The notes under the pieces were generated by a model. It saw only the letters and a list, made by a program, of their open reading frames with translations, searched no databases and was not told the origin of the DNA. Shown in pieces: positions 47,534 through 57,070 of a stretch of DNA of 64,000 nt (within the stretch, counting starts at the first letter, position 1; every line of letters starts with the position of its first letter). This stretch comes from Pantoea sp. RIT-PI-b (GTDB taxonomy: Bacteria > Pseudomonadota > Gammaproteobacteria > Enterobacterales > Enterobacteriaceae). The position numbers and the translations under genes were made by a program. The stretch lies in assembly GCF_001187905.1 (NCBI RefSeq), contig NZ_LGIS01000018.1:62001-126000 (forward strand). The letters run 5' to 3'.

Positions 47534-50080
47534 TCAGAACAGTTCGTGGCTTTGGCCATTGTCCATGATGGTGGTTCCTACATCATGCACCGAATATTCC
47601 GTTGGCTGCGTGCCGTTGATGAAGTACTCCTGACGCGAGTTGCCGCCGTTGGCCAGTTTACCGGTACCGCGATCGATATTAACGGTGACTACGCCATCTG
47701 GCGGTGTCAGCGGCTGAACCGGCACGCCTTCCAGCGCGGATTTCATATAATCATCCCACGCTGGCTGAGCACTCTTGGCACCGCCTTCGTAACCGGAAAT
47801 TTGATCTGGAATTGCGCCTGACATCGTTGAACGACCGAGCGCGCGTGAATCATCGAAGCCAATCCACACTGAGGTCACTACGCCCGGACCGTAACCGGAG
47901 AACCACGCATCTTTCGAGCTGTTGGTGGTACCGGTTTTACCGCCGATATCGTTACGTTTTAAGTCACGACCTGCACGCCAACCGGTTCCCATCCAGCCGG
48001 GTTCGCCGAAGATGTTGGTGTTCAGCGCGCTCTTGATCAGGAATGACAGTGGCGTGTTGATCACGTGCGGTGCATATTGCTGATCGCCACCCGGCTGCGG
48101 CTGCGCGGGGACTTGCTCCAGCTCCGGTTGCGGCACAGTTTGGTTCTGCGATTGCTCGGAAGTGGCGACATTCTCAATGCTCTCTTCGTTCAGCGCCACC
48201 GACTTTTTGGTATCGCCATAGATCACCGGCAAGTTGCACTGCGGGCAGGCAATTTTCGGTTTCTCTTCAAAGATCACGCCGCCTTGTTCGTTCTCAATCC
48301 TGGTGATGAAGTACGGATCGACCAGGAAGCCGCCGTTTGCCATTACCGCGTAACCGCGCACCACCTGCATTGGCGTGAACGAAGCCGCGCCTAACGCTAA
48401 CGATTCGGTATGCACGATGTTCTGCGCCGGGAAGCCGAAACGCTGCAGGTATTCCGCCGCGTAATCTACGCCCATTGCTCGCATCGCACGCACCATCACC
48501 ACGTTTTTCGATTCGCCCAAGCCCTGACGTAAACGGATAGGACCGGCATAGGTAGGTGGCGAGTTCTTCGGACGCCAGTCGGCGCCTGCACCCGCATCCC
48601 AGCGCGAAATCGGCACGTCATTGAGGATCGATGCCAGCGTTAAACCGCGATCCATCGCTGCGGTGTACAGGAACGGTTTGATATTGGAGCCGACCTGACG
48701 CAGCGCCTGGGTAGCGCGGTTAAACATGCTCTGGTTGAAGTCGAAACCGCCGACCAGTGCGCGTACGGCACCATCTTCAGGATTGAGCGACACCAGCGCG
48801 GAGTTCACCAAGGGAACCTGGCCGAGCCACCAATCATCATTCACTTTACGCACCCAAATCTGCTGACCGGCTTGCAGCACCTGCGTCACGCTACGCGGCG
48901 TTGGGCCTTGCAGCGTGTCAGATTTGTAAGGGCGCGCCCAGCGCACGCCCGCCATGCTCAATGAGACGCTACTGCCATCTTTCAGCATAGCCGTGGCCTG
49001 ATCGACGCTGGCACTGGTGATCACTGCGGCATTCAACGGGCCATAAGTTGGCAAGTTTTTCAGCGCGCTCTGGATGCGGGTTTGATCCCAGCTAGCTTCA
49101 CCCACTTTCCACAGCACGTTAGTCGGACCGCGATAGCCGTGACGCATATCGTAGGCCATCACATTGTTACGCACCGCCTGCTGTGCGGCTTCCTGCAGGT
49201 GGCGGGTCACGGTGGTGTAAACCTTATAGCCATCTTCATACGCTTTATCGCCGTAACGCTTCACCATCTCCTGTCGCACCATTTCACTCAAATAAGGTGC
49301 GGAGAAGGCGATTTCCGGGCCGTGATAGCTGGCCGTCAACGGTGCATTACGCGCTTCGTTATATTGCTGCTGCGTGATGTAGTTTTGATCCAGCATACGT
49401 GCCAGCACCACATTACGACGCGACAGTGCACGCGTATGAGAATAGAGCGGGTTGAAGGTGGAAGGCGCTTTTGGCAACCCGGCAATCACCGCCATTTCGC
49501 TCAGCGACAGCTGATCAATGGATTTTCCAAAGTAGACCTGCGCCGCAGCGCCCACACCGTACGCGCGATAGCCGAGATAAATCTTGTTGAGGTACAGCTC
49601 AAGAATTTCATCTTTGCTCAGCAGCTGCTCAATGCGGATCGCCAGGAACGCTTCCTTAATTTTACGCATTAAGGTGCGCTCTGGACTGAGGAAGAAGTTA
49701 CGCGCCAGCTGCTGGGTGATGGTACTGGCACCCTGCGATGCGTGACCCGACATCAGTGCAATGCTGGCAGCACGGAAAATCCCCACCGGATCGACACCGT
49801 GATGCTCGTAGAAACGGCTGTCTTCGGTGGCAATAAACGCTTTGATTAACTCAGGCGGCATCTGCTTTAGGGTCAGCGGCACACGGCGCTTCTCACCGTA
49901 TTGTGCGATCAGATCGCCATCCGCGCTGTAAACCTGCATAGGCGTTTGCAGGCGCACATCTTTCAATGTGTTCACATCGGGCAGCTGCGGCTCTATGTAT
50001 TTGTACAAACCATAAACCGTGCCGGCTCCCAGCAAAATGCAACACACTGCAAGGATCAATAAATACTTTACGAACTTCAC
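47534..50080 (-). CDS. mrcA: Penicillin-binding protein 1A (MrcA/PonA), peptidoglycan glycosyltransferase/transpeptidase
   Basis: An 848-residue bifunctional enzyme (E. coli 850). A membrane anchor (about 5-27) is followed by a GT51 glycosyltransferase domain with catalytic E86 in ATEDSRFYEHHGVD. An OB-like insert follows, then the transpeptidase with serine S465 in SNIKPF and the KTGTTN motif near residue 716. It polymerises and cross-links glycan strands in the periplasm. The Pro/Gln-rich stretch near 640-660 is low complexity. A degenerate ERIC element lies upstream. Confidence 0.97.
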   Translation of the reverse strand: MKFVKYLLILAVCCILLGAGTVYGLYKYIEPQLPDVNTLKDVRLQTPMQVYSADGDLIAQYGEKRRVPLTLKQMPPELIKAFIATEDSRFYEHHGVDPVGIFRAASIALMSGHASQGASTITQQLARNFFLSPERTLMRKIKEAFLAIRIEQLLSKDEILELYLNKIYLGYRAYGVGAAAQVYFGKSIDQLSLSEMAVIAGLPKAPSTFNPLYSHTRALSRRNVVLARMLDQNYITQQQYNEARNAPLTASYHGPEIAFSAPYLSEMVRQEMVKRYGDKAYEDGYKVYTTVTRHLQEAAQQAVRNNVMAYDMRHGYRGPTNVLWKVGEASWDQTRIQSALKNLPTYGPLNAAVITSASVDQATAMLKDGSSVSLSMAGVRWARPYKSDTLQGPTPRSVTQVLQAGQQIWVRKVNDDWWLGQVPLVNSALVSLNPEDGAVRALVGGFDFNQSMFNRATQALRQVGSNIKPFLYTAAMDRGLTLASILNDVPISRWDAGAGADWRPKNSPPTYAGPIRLRQGLGESKNVVMVRAMRAMGVDYAAEYLQRFGFPAQNIVHTESLALGAASFTPMQVVRGYAVMANGGFLVDPYFITRIENEQGGVIFEEKPKIACPQCNLPVIYGDTKKSVALNEESIENVATSEQSQNQTVPQPELEQVPAQPQPGGDQQYAPHVINTPLSFLIKSALNTNIFGEPGWMGTGWRAGRDLKRNDIGGKTGTTNSSKDAWFSGYGPGVVTSVWIGFDDSRALGRSTMSGAIPDQISGYEGGAKSAQPAWDDYMKSALEGVPVQPLTPPDGVVTVNIDRGTGKLANGGNSRQEYFINGTQPTEYSVHDVGTTIMDNGQSHELF

Positions 50081-50159
50081 CTGAGAATTCCCATCTGTTG
50101 TCGTTTGAGCAGTTTATAAGCAACCGCGCGGTAGTATAAAGACAAGCCTGACGCTTTGA

Positions 50160-50285
50160 TATACCCGTCAGACTTGAAGTTGCCGGTGCGTTGGCCAGGT
50201 GTACTCACCCTAGTCACTAACTCATGTAAGCGGCTGGAGATTCATGCAATTGCCGACTTCCTGCAACGCCAATTCTTTCGAGTAT
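50160..50285 (-). repeat. Degenerate ERIC element, 126 bp, reverse orientation
   Basis: The left end reads TATACCCGTCAGACTTGAAG and the right end CGCCAATTCTTTCGAGTAT; the core TACTCACCCTAGTCACTAAC with GTAAGCGGCTGGAGATTCAT is the ERIC central repeat read backwards, with several substitutions. It occupies half of the 248-base mrcA-hofM divergent gap, next to the hofM ribosome site. Confidence 0.85.
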
Positions 50286-50328
50286 TGGCCTAATTCCCTT
50301 CAATGGTATTGATAAGGAGATCGCGCGC

Positions 50329-51138
50329 ATGGCTTTTGAGCGCTGGCAAATCGGACTGGACATCCAAAATGGGCAGATCTGTGCCCTTGGCATTGAACGC
50401 CGTCGTCATGGTTGGCAGTTGCGACACTGGTGGCAACAAACGCTGCCGCAAGATACGTTAAGAAACGGTGTGCTGCAAACCACGCCTGCGTTACTGGATA
50501 TGTTAGGACGCTGGCAGCGCCATCTGCCGAAACGTTATTCGCTGCGCGTTGGTCTGCCGCCACAGCTGGTGTTGCAACGCACCTTACCCTTGCCGGAAAC
50601 CTCGTTGCGTGAACCGGCATTAGGGCGTTATGTGGCGGCTTCCGCACAGCGTCTTTTCCCGGTTGAGCCGGCTTCGCTATCGCTGGATTATCGATCGCCG
50701 GGTAAGGCTTCGCAGCTTTGCGTCACTGCGGCGCGGCGCGAGGTGATCGGCCAATGGCTGACGCCGCTCAAACAGGCGGGTCTGAGACCTGACGTATTTG
50801 AGCTGAGTAGCCTGGCGCTGACGCAAATCGGCATGCGCATGCCTTTACGCCACAATCAGCTATTGATTCATCCGCTTAGCGATCACTGGCTATGGACGCT
50901 GGCAGGTGAAAGCACCACCTCAGGCGCAGCCACCGAACCCCTCACTCTCGCGCAGCTGCGTGACACCTTTCCACAGATGGAGAGCGTGCTCTGCACGTCA
51001 CCCCAGGTCTTGCCTGAGGAGCAGGTGAAACGCTGCAAGCCGTTTACGCTGCTGCACTATCTGCAACCGCCTTTGCCCGAGCAGGAGGGGGAGTTTGCTA
51101 TCGCGCTTGGGTTGGCACTGCGCCCGGAGGATGCCTGA
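50329..51138 (+). CDS. hofM: PilM-like DNA utilisation protein HofM
   Basis: A 269-residue protein matching the HofM/PilM/ComA position and size. The actin-like ATPase core is degenerate, with DIQNGQICALGI near the N-terminus. In PilM systems this cytoplasmic protein binds the PilN tail under the inner membrane. It is the first gene of hofMNOPQ, where genes abut or overlap throughout: its TGA overlaps the hofN ATG. AAGGAGAT precedes the start. Confidence 0.88.
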   Translation: MAFERWQIGLDIQNGQICALGIERRRHGWQLRHWWQQTLPQDTLRNGVLQTTPALLDMLGRWQRHLPKRYSLRVGLPPQLVLQRTLPLPETSLREPALGRYVAASAQRLFPVEPASLSLDYRSPGKASQLCVTAARREVIGQWLTPLKQAGLRPDVFELSSLALTQIGMRMPLRHNQLLIHPLSDHWLWTLAGESTTSGAATEPLTLAQLRDTFPQMESVLCTSPQVLPEEQVKRCKPFTLLHYLQPPLPEQEGEFAIALGLALRPEDA

Positions 51139-51680
51139 TGCTGGCGGTCAACTTGCTTCCCTGGCGCATCCAGCAATGGCAGCGGCGGCGCCAGCAGAGC
51201 ATCACGCTGCTGGCACTGACGTTGGTGTGCACCTTGCTGATCCTTTCAGCGCTGTGGTGGCGTGGCGCAATCGCACGGCAGCAACAGGCGGAAGCGCTGA
51301 TGGATATCACCTTCATCCTCACCACACTGCAACAGCAGCTTGAGCAGCAGCAATCGCTGCTGCAGTTGCGTGAGTCACTTCTTCAGGCGCAGCGCGCCCA
51401 GCAACAGCGGCAAGATCAGCACCACCGCTGGCAGCATTTCTGGCAGCAATTGCCGGAACTAATGCCTGAAACCTTATGGCTACATCGCCTTGAGCGGCGG
51501 CAAGGGCAGTTGGTGCTGGAGGGGCAGGCGCAGAGCATGGCGGCAGTGAGTGATTTTCGTCATCAATTGATAACGCAGCCGTTGTTCAGCAGCGTGAAGC
51601 AGGGCGGTGTGCAGCGCCAGTCCGGCGGCGATTATCGCTTCGCCCTGCATGCGCGCATACAGGAGTTGGCCGATGAATGA
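51138..51680 (+). CDS. hofN: PilN-like DNA utilisation protein HofN
   Basis: A 180-residue bitopic membrane protein. A short cytoplasmic N-terminus (MLAVNLLPWR, typical of PilN) is followed by a helix at about 22-42. A Gln-rich coiled coil (about 50-100) and a ferredoxin-like periplasmic domain come next. It would form the inner-membrane alignment complex with HofM and HofO. The start overlaps the hofM stop by one base. Confidence 0.85.
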   Translation: MLAVNLLPWRIQQWQRRRQQSITLLALTLVCTLLILSALWWRGAIARQQQAEALMDITFILTTLQQQLEQQQSLLQLRESLLQAQRAQQQRQDQHHRWQHFWQQLPELMPETLWLHRLERRQGQLVLEGQAQSMAAVSDFRHQLITQPLFSSVKQGGVQRQSGGDYRFALHARIQELADE

Positions 51681-52167
51681 TCTGCTGCAACGCTGGCTGA
51701 TGTTAACGCTACCGCTACGCATCGTAGCATTACTGCTGTTATCGCTGCTGCTGTTCGCGCTGATGTGGTGGGTAGTGCTTCGTCCGCAGCAGCAGATGCA
51801 TGAAGCGCAACAGCAACAGCTGGGAAAAATGAGGCAACAGCAGCAACAGCGTTTGCAACAGCTGGCACTCTTTCCAGCCATTGATCTGTTGCAGGATGAG
51901 ATCGCCACGCTGCAGCAACCTGCGCCGGACATGGCGGCGCAGCAAACGCTGGAGACAATTGTTGCTGCACGGGGTAGCCAGCTGGAAGCCTGGCATCCGG
52001 ACAGCCAGCCGCAACAGCTACAGCTGCGGCTCATCTGGCCACAGTTTCTGCCGCTGTTTAGCGAGCTCGCCACGACCCGCTTAGCCGTACCACAGCGTTT
52101 TCAGCTGCAAGCCGAGCAGGGCGTACTGAACACGCAACTTTGGCTGGAGAGTGACGATGCGGAGTAG
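51673..52167 (+). CDS. hofO: PilO-like DNA utilisation protein HofO
   Basis: The protein is 164 residues from the ATG at 51673, overlapping hofN by eight bases; an earlier frame start at 51607 is inside hofN. A membrane helix (about 14-36) is followed by a strongly Gln-rich coiled coil (about 38-65, QQQMHEAQQQQLG) and a small periplasmic domain. It is the third component of the PilMNO-like platform. Confidence 0.83.
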   Translation: MNDLLQRWLMLTLPLRIVALLLLSLLLFALMWWVVLRPQQQMHEAQQQQLGKMRQQQQQRLQQLALFPAIDLLQDEIATLQQPAPDMAAQQTLETIVAARGSQLEAWHPDSQPQQLQLRLIWPQFLPLFSELATTRLAVPQRFQLQAEQGVLNTQLWLESDDAE

Positions 52168-52537
52168 CGCGCTGCTGTTGCTGCTCTGCAGCTCCCTTGC
52201 GCTAGCGCGCGATCCTTTCCAGCCGCTGACAGAAAGGCTTTGCCAGGCACAGGTTGCCGCGCCGCAAGGCTGGCGTTTGCAGGGCATTATTGGTGCAGCG
52301 CCGCACTATGTGGCGTGGCTGGTTTCTCCGCAGGGAAAAAGTCATCGGCTGACCGAGCAAACACCCTTTCCGCTGCCGCCCTGGCAAGTCGTGCAGCTTA
52401 CGGCACACACGCTGGTGCTGAACGCGGCACAAAGTTGTTCGCCCCAGCAAATCACATGGGTAATAAAAGGAGGTTTTTATGAAATGGATGACGCTACTGA
52501 TACTGCTGTCTCTGAGCGCCCCGCTGCGCGCCAGTGA
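52157..52537 (+). CDS. hofP: PilP-like DNA utilisation protein HofP
   Basis: A 126-residue exported protein from the ATG at 52157 (GTG at 52151 is an alternative). It has a signal peptide (about 1-17, ending LALA-RDPFQPL). RDPFQP is the typical start of mature PilP/HofP proteins. It should bind the secretin HofQ. The frame runs 59 bases into hofQ, so its last 20 or so residues are encoded in DNA shared with hofQ, and the hofQ ribosome site AAAGGAGG lies inside it. The overlap is unusual for this operon. Confidence 0.8.
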   Translation: MRSSALLLLLCSSLALARDPFQPLTERLCQAQVAAPQGWRLQGIIGAAPHYVAWLVSPQGKSHRLTEQTPFPLPPWQVVQLTAHTLVLNAAQSCSPQQITWVIKGGFYEMDDATDTAVSERPAARQ

Positions 52538-53738
52538 CGATCGCCTGAGCCTGACGTTTGATGATGCGCCGGTTGAACGCATTTTACAGGCGCTGGCGGA
52601 TTATCAGCAGACTAACCTGCTGATTGCACCGGGTGTTGAGGGCCGCCTCTCGCTGCGCTTAGATAATGTGGGCTGGGAGCGCGCGCTCGCCCTGGTGACA
52701 CAGTTGGCAAAACTTACTGTGGTGCAGGAAGAGGGCGTGCTGTTGGTTTACCCAGAAAGCTGGCAACAGTTGCAGGCGCAACAAGCGCAGGCAGAGCGTG
52801 AGGAGGAAAAACAGCAAACGCCTCTGGAACAACGAACCGTGACGCTGCATTACGCCAGCGCCAGCGATATTTATCGTAGCTTACAAGCCGAGCGATCCTT
52901 GATGACGCCACGTGGCAGCGTGACGGTGGACAGTCGCACCAACAGTCTGCTGTTGCGCGATACGACCGAGGCGCTGCGTGACACTGAGCGCTGGTTAAAA
53001 GCATTAGATTTACCGCTGGAGCAGGTTGAGCTGGCTGCACACATCGTCACCATCAATGAAGAGCATCTGCGCGAGCTGGGCGTTAACTGGGGCACTTCAC
53101 CAGCAGAAGTCGTGACCCAGGCGCTGCGTAATCCACTGCTGGATATTCCCCTGGCAGTGGGCAATCCGGCGTTTCGTGCCGGCGTCACGCTGGGCCAGGT
53201 GAGTGGCGAATTATTGAACCTCGAATTAAGCGCATTGGAGCAGGAGAACCAAATCGAAATTATCGCCAGCCCGCGCCTGTTTACCGCGCATCAACAGACC
53301 GCCACTATCAAGCAGGGAACGGAAATCCCCTATGAGGTGAAGTCAGGTAATAGCGGGGCGACGGCGATTGAATTTAAAGAAGCGGTGCTGGGTATGGAGG
53401 TCACACCCGTGGTGTTAGGTAATGGACGCATCCAGCTAAAACTCAGATTGAGCCAGAACCTGCCGGGAAGGAGCGTCAACATTGGCGATAATCAGGTACT
53501 GAGTATTGATAAGCAGGAGATTGAAACCCAGGTAACGCTTCGAGATGGCGAAACCTTAGCGCTCGGCGGCATTTTCCAGCAGCAGCGTACGCAGAGCGAG
53601 AAACGCGTTCCTTGGCTGGGTGAATTGCCGCTGCTGGGGAATTTGTTCCGTCAGCAGACCGACGAGCAGAAAAAAAAGGAGCTGGTTATCTTTATTACCC
53701 CCAGACTGGTCAGGGAAGCAGCGCTTACTGCCGGATAA
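52479..53738 (+). CDS. hofQ: Secretin HofQ (type IV pilus/DNA uptake secretin)
   Basis: A 419-residue outer-membrane secretin. A signal peptide (about 1-18) is followed by an AMIN/STN-like domain (LSLTFDDAPVERILQALADYQQTNLLIAPGV, about 22-52), an N1-type domain and the C-terminal secretin barrel (about 230-412, with the KQGTEIPYEV and LALGGIFQQQ segments). ComE/PilQ relatives form the DNA-uptake or pilus pore. E. coli HofQ is required for growth on DNA as carbon source. It is the last gene of the operon. Confidence 0.93.
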   Translation: MKWMTLLILLSLSAPLRASDDRLSLTFDDAPVERILQALADYQQTNLLIAPGVEGRLSLRLDNVGWERALALVTQLAKLTVVQEEGVLLVYPESWQQLQAQQAQAEREEEKQQTPLEQRTVTLHYASASDIYRSLQAERSLMTPRGSVTVDSRTNSLLLRDTTEALRDTERWLKALDLPLEQVELAAHIVTINEEHLRELGVNWGTSPAEVVTQALRNPLLDIPLAVGNPAFRAGVTLGQVSGELLNLELSALEQENQIEIIASPRLFTAHQQTATIKQGTEIPYEVKSGNSGATAIEFKEAVLGMEVTPVVLGNGRIQLKLRLSQNLPGRSVNIGDNQVLSIDKQEIETQVTLRDGETLALGGIFQQQRTQSEKRVPWLGELPLLGNLFRQQTDEQKKKELVIFITPRLVREAALTAG

Positions 53739-54219
53739 AGCGGAAAATTCGTTCTGTGAGGCCAACTGCGTTGACGCAGGGCTGGAATTAGCTTACAAGG
53801 TTTAGCGATTTTCAAAACGGTGTAACGGAACGCGGCAGAATAACCTTCCGAATGACGTCGGTCACAAGCGATACTGACGTCAAAAGAAATATCTCCAAAA
53901 TAATTCGAGCTCCAGTAGGACGTTAAATGAGTGAATTCACTGTGCTTACATTGGTAAGCGATTACGGTGGATGACCCCGGCCAGCGTGCCTGTAGCACGA
54001 AATATAGCGGATTAGCGGAGGTGCGTTACCGTCTCGCGAACCACAGACCGGTCCTGTTAAGAGGTCGCCGGGGGCAATTTATTCGGTTGCCAAACGGCCA
54101 TGAGTGTTGAGATAATTTTCCGTCTGACTCTTGTTAACGCTCATGAGGTCTCAGTTCCTGTCCCGCCAGCTATGCTGAACGCGGGGTATCATCAACGAAT
54201 TCTTAGTAATACCGATAAA
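53739..54219. other. hofQ-aroK intergenic region and aroK leader
   Basis: A 481-base gap. A 15-codon open frame ATG at 53927-53974 (reading MSEFTVLTLVSDYGG) has AGGA eight bases upstream and could be a leader peptide. The open frame beginning at 54100 is an extension of aroK and is not used. The promoter of the aroK-to-trpS run should lie here. No strong terminator for hofQ is seen. Confidence 0.5.
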
Positions 54220-54741
54220 ATGGCAGAGAAACGCAATATCTTTCTGGTTGGGCCGATGGGTGCCGGCAAAAGCACTATTGGTCGTCAGTTGGCTCAGCAA
54301 CTCAATATGGAATTTTTCGATTCCGATCAGGAAATTGAGCGACGCACCGGAGCGGATGTAGGCTGGGTATTTGATGTGGAAGGCGAAGAAGGCTTCCGCG
54401 ATCGTGAAGAAAAGATCATTAATGAGCTGACCGAGAAGCAGGGCATTGTCCTGGCGACCGGTGGTGGCTCCGTCAAATCCCGCGAGACCCGTAATCGTCT
54501 CTCCGCCCGTGGTGTGGTCGTATACCTAGAAACCACCATCGAAAAGCAGCTTGCTCGTACCCAGCGTGATAAAAAGCGTCCGCTGTTGCAGGTTGAATCA
54601 CCGCCGCGCGAAGTACTGGAAGCGCTAGCAGGTGAACGTAATCCGCTTTATGAAGAGATCGCTGATGTCACTATTCGCACTGACGATCAGAGTGCAAAAG
54701 TGGTGGCCAATCAGATCATCAACATGCTGGAAAAGAACTAA
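54220..54741 (+). CDS. aroK: Shikimate kinase I AroK
   Basis: The protein is 173 residues from the ATG at 54220, as in E. coli. The P-loop GPMGAGKST lies at about 11-19, the shikimate-binding DSD and FRDREE segments follow, and ATGGGSV is the substrate-binding loop. It phosphorylates shikimate for chorismate and aromatic amino acid synthesis. It is the first gene of the aroK-aroB-damX-dam-rpe-gph-trpS run. A start at 54100 would add a non-conserved 40 residues. Confidence 0.97.
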   Translation: MAEKRNIFLVGPMGAGKSTIGRQLAQQLNMEFFDSDQEIERRTGADVGWVFDVEGEEGFRDREEKIINELTEKQGIVLATGGGSVKSRETRNRLSARGVVVYLETTIEKQLARTQRDKKRPLLQVESPPREVLEALAGERNPLYEEIADVTIRTDDQSAKVVANQIINMLEKN

Positions 54742-54780
54742 TCCAGCGCCCTGAGGGCTCAGTAATAGGTATCGGTCATC

Positions 54781-55869
54781 ATGGAGAAGATCACTGTCTC
54801 ACTCGGGGATCGCAGTTACCCCATCACCATCGCTGCCGGACTGTTTAACGATCCGGCTTCTTTTTGGCCGCTCAAAGCAGGCGACAATGCCATGCTGGTA
54901 ACAAACCAGACACTGGCGCCGATCTATCTGGAACCCCTGGCAGCGCTACTCAGCAAGGCTGGAGTGAAGGTAGATCAGGTCATTTTGCCTGATGGTGAGC
55001 AGTACAAAACGTTGGCTGTAATGGACGAGGTGTTCACCGCGCTGCTGAAAAAGCCGCACGGTCGTGATACCACGCTGATTGCACTGGGCGGTGGAGTGAT
55101 TGGTGATCTGACCGGATTTGCTGCGGCCAGCTATCAGCGCGGCGTGCGCTTTATTCAGGTGCCGACCACGTTGCTGTCTCAGGTTGACTCCTCCGTGGGT
55201 GGCAAAACCGCGGTAAACCATCCTCTTGGCAAAAACATGATTGGGGCGTTTTACCAGCCCGCGTCTGTGGTTGTGGATACCCATTGCCTGGCCACTCTGC
55301 CGCCGCGCGAACTCGCGTCGGGTCTGGCGGAAGTGATCAAATACGGCATTATTCTTGATGGCGAATTTTTCCTGTGGCTGGAGCAGAATCTTGATGCTCT
55401 GCTGGCACTGGATGAAAAAGCCATGGCTTACTGCATTCGTCGCTGCTGCGAGCTTAAAGCCGAAGTGGTCGCGGCTGATGAGCGCGAAACCGGTGTGCGT
55501 GCACTGCTTAATCTGGGCCATACTTTTGGTCATGCGATTGAAGCGCATATGGGTTACGGCAACTGGCTGCACGGCGAAGCGGTGTCGGCTGGCATGGTGA
55601 TGGCCGCGCGTACCGCCGAGCGTTTGGGGCAGTTCACTTCAGCTGAAACCGATCGCATTATCGCGCTGCTATTGCGCGCCGGTTTACCGGTGCATGGCCC
55701 GGCGAGCATGGCGGCGGAAGATTATCTGCCTCACATGATGCGCGATAAAAAAGTGCTGGCCGGCGAGTTGCGTCTGGTGCTGCCTCTCGCTATTGGCCGC
55801 TCTGAAGTGCGTGCAGGTGTGGCTCATGATATGGTGCTGGCAGCAATCAATGATTGCCAGAAACCCTGA
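54781..55869 (+). CDS. aroB: 3-dehydroquinate synthase AroB
   Basis: A 362-residue NAD- and Zn-dependent enzyme. The NAD segment [10 protein letters not shown], the [20 protein letters not shown] glycine-rich loop and the [18 protein letters not shown] motif are present, with metal histidines in [12 protein letters not shown] and NWLHGEAV. It cyclises DAHP to 3-dehydroquinate in the shikimate pathway. Located 39 bases after aroK. Confidence 0.98.
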   Translation: MEKITVSLGDRSYPITIAAGLFNDPASFWPLKAGDNAMLVTNQTLAPIYLEPLAALLSKAGVKVDQVILPDGEQYKTLAVMDEVFTALLKKPHGRDTTLIALGGGVIGDLTGFAAASYQRGVRFIQVPTTLLSQVDSSVGGKTAVNHPLGKNMIGAFYQPASVVVDTHCLATLPPRELASGLAEVIKYGIILDGEFFLWLEQNLDALLALDEKAMAYCIRRCCELKAEVVAADERETGVRALLNLGHTFGHAIEAHMGYGNWLHGEAVSAGMVMAARTAERLGQFTSAETDRIIALLLRAGLPVHGPASMAAEDYLPHMMRDKKVLAGELRLVLPLAIGRSEVRAGVAHDMVLAAINDCQKP

Positions 55870-55933
55870 TTATTAGAAGTGATGAGTGGTGATGCGGCGT
55901 GTGGGAAGCGCGTCGTTTTACGGAGGAGGCTAA

Positions 55934-56974
55934 ATGGATGAGTTCAAACCGGAAGACGAGTTAAAACCTGACGCCAGTGACCGCCGTCCGACGCGGTCAC
56001 GCAAATCGTCTTCTGCGCCGAAAGTGAAAGTACCGGTTTCTCGTCAGCATATGATGATGGGTATTGGTATTTTAGTTCTGCTGTTGGTGGTGCTGGGAAT
56101 TGGTTCGGCGTTAACCGGTCCAGATGAGAAGAAACCAGCAACCAATACCGCAAATAATGGCGCGGCACCTTCAGCCGGTGGCAGCGAAAAGAACATCGAC
56201 CTTTCAGGTTCGACGTCCATGAGCGGCCAGCAAAATGCCACACCTTCTGCTGATGGCGGCGCTGCGCAAACTACAGCGGGAGCGGCTGCACCTGCGGGCA
56301 ACGACGCCCAGTCCATCTCGATGCCACCGGTATCTTCAACGCCCACTCAGGCCGAAACCGTTGATACTCCAGCGAACCAACAGCGTGTCACGCTGCCGGG
56401 CGATCTCAACACCGCGCTGAACAATCAGCAGGGTTCTGTTGATGCTGCGGCACAAGGCGCACAGGGTAACAGTTCGCTGCCAACCGCACCGGCAACGGTC
56501 AGTGGCAACGGTAAGGCGATGACGCCGCCAGCGATGCGTGCGGAAACCCCACCGCGTAATGCCAGCAACGGTGCACGCGAGACGCACGCTGCCAGCACCA
56601 CCACGCACAAAGCTCCGGCAGCGACTAAATCGACGCCGGTGAAAGAGAACAACACGCACACTACGCCAGCGCGTAACGCGGCGCCTGCGAGCAGCAGCGC
56701 CAGCAAATCGTTGCCATCGGGCGGCAACTACACGCTGCAGTTGAGCGGTGCGTCGAAAGAAGAGAGCCTGAACGCCTGGGCGAGAAAACAGAACCTGAGC
56801 GGTTATCACGTGTATAAAACCACGCGCAACGGTCAGCCATGGTACGTGTTGGTGAGTGGTGCTTACGCCACGCCAGCCGATGCGAAACGCGCGGTGGCAT
56901 CACTGCCAGCAGAAGTGCGTGCGGCGAATCCTTGGGTGAAACCGCTTAGTCAGGTGAAGAAAGAAAGTCAGTAA
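55934..56974 (+). CDS. damX: Cell-division SPOR-domain protein DamX
   Basis: A 346-residue bitopic inner-membrane protein. The basic N-terminus is followed by a helix (about 42-60). A long periplasmic linker rich in Ala, Pro, Thr, Ser and Asn (about 65-260) ends in a SPOR domain (about 265-340, GGNYTLQLSGASKEESLNAW). It localises to septal peptidoglycan. The linker is shorter and of different composition from E. coli DamX (428 residues), which is typical of fast change in this region. GGAGG precedes the ATG. Confidence 0.93.
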   Translation: MDEFKPEDELKPDASDRRPTRSRKSSSAPKVKVPVSRQHMMMGIGILVLLLVVLGIGSALTGPDEKKPATNTANNGAAPSAGGSEKNIDLSGSTSMSGQQNATPSADGGAAQTTAGAAAPAGNDAQSISMPPVSSTPTQAETVDTPANQQRVTLPGDLNTALNNQQGSVDAAAQGAQGNSSLPTAPATVSGNGKAMTPPAMRAETPPRNASNGARETHAASTTTHKAPAATKSTPVKENNTHTTPARNAAPASSSASKSLPSGGNYTLQLSGASKEESLNAWARKQNLSGYHVYKTTRNGQPWYVLVSGAYATPADAKRAVASLPAEVRAANPWVKPLSQVKKESQ

Positions 56975-57070
56975 TTGATGTGGGGCTGCGCAGATGTGGC
57001 CCCGTTTAAAGCGCAGAGCTGCTGTCGGTTTCACCACAGCCAATAATTAAGATGTAATAACCACGACAGC

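Noticed and set aside
54100..54219. 40-codon extension of aroK
   Set aside because: The start at 54220 gives the 173-residue length of E. coli AroK.
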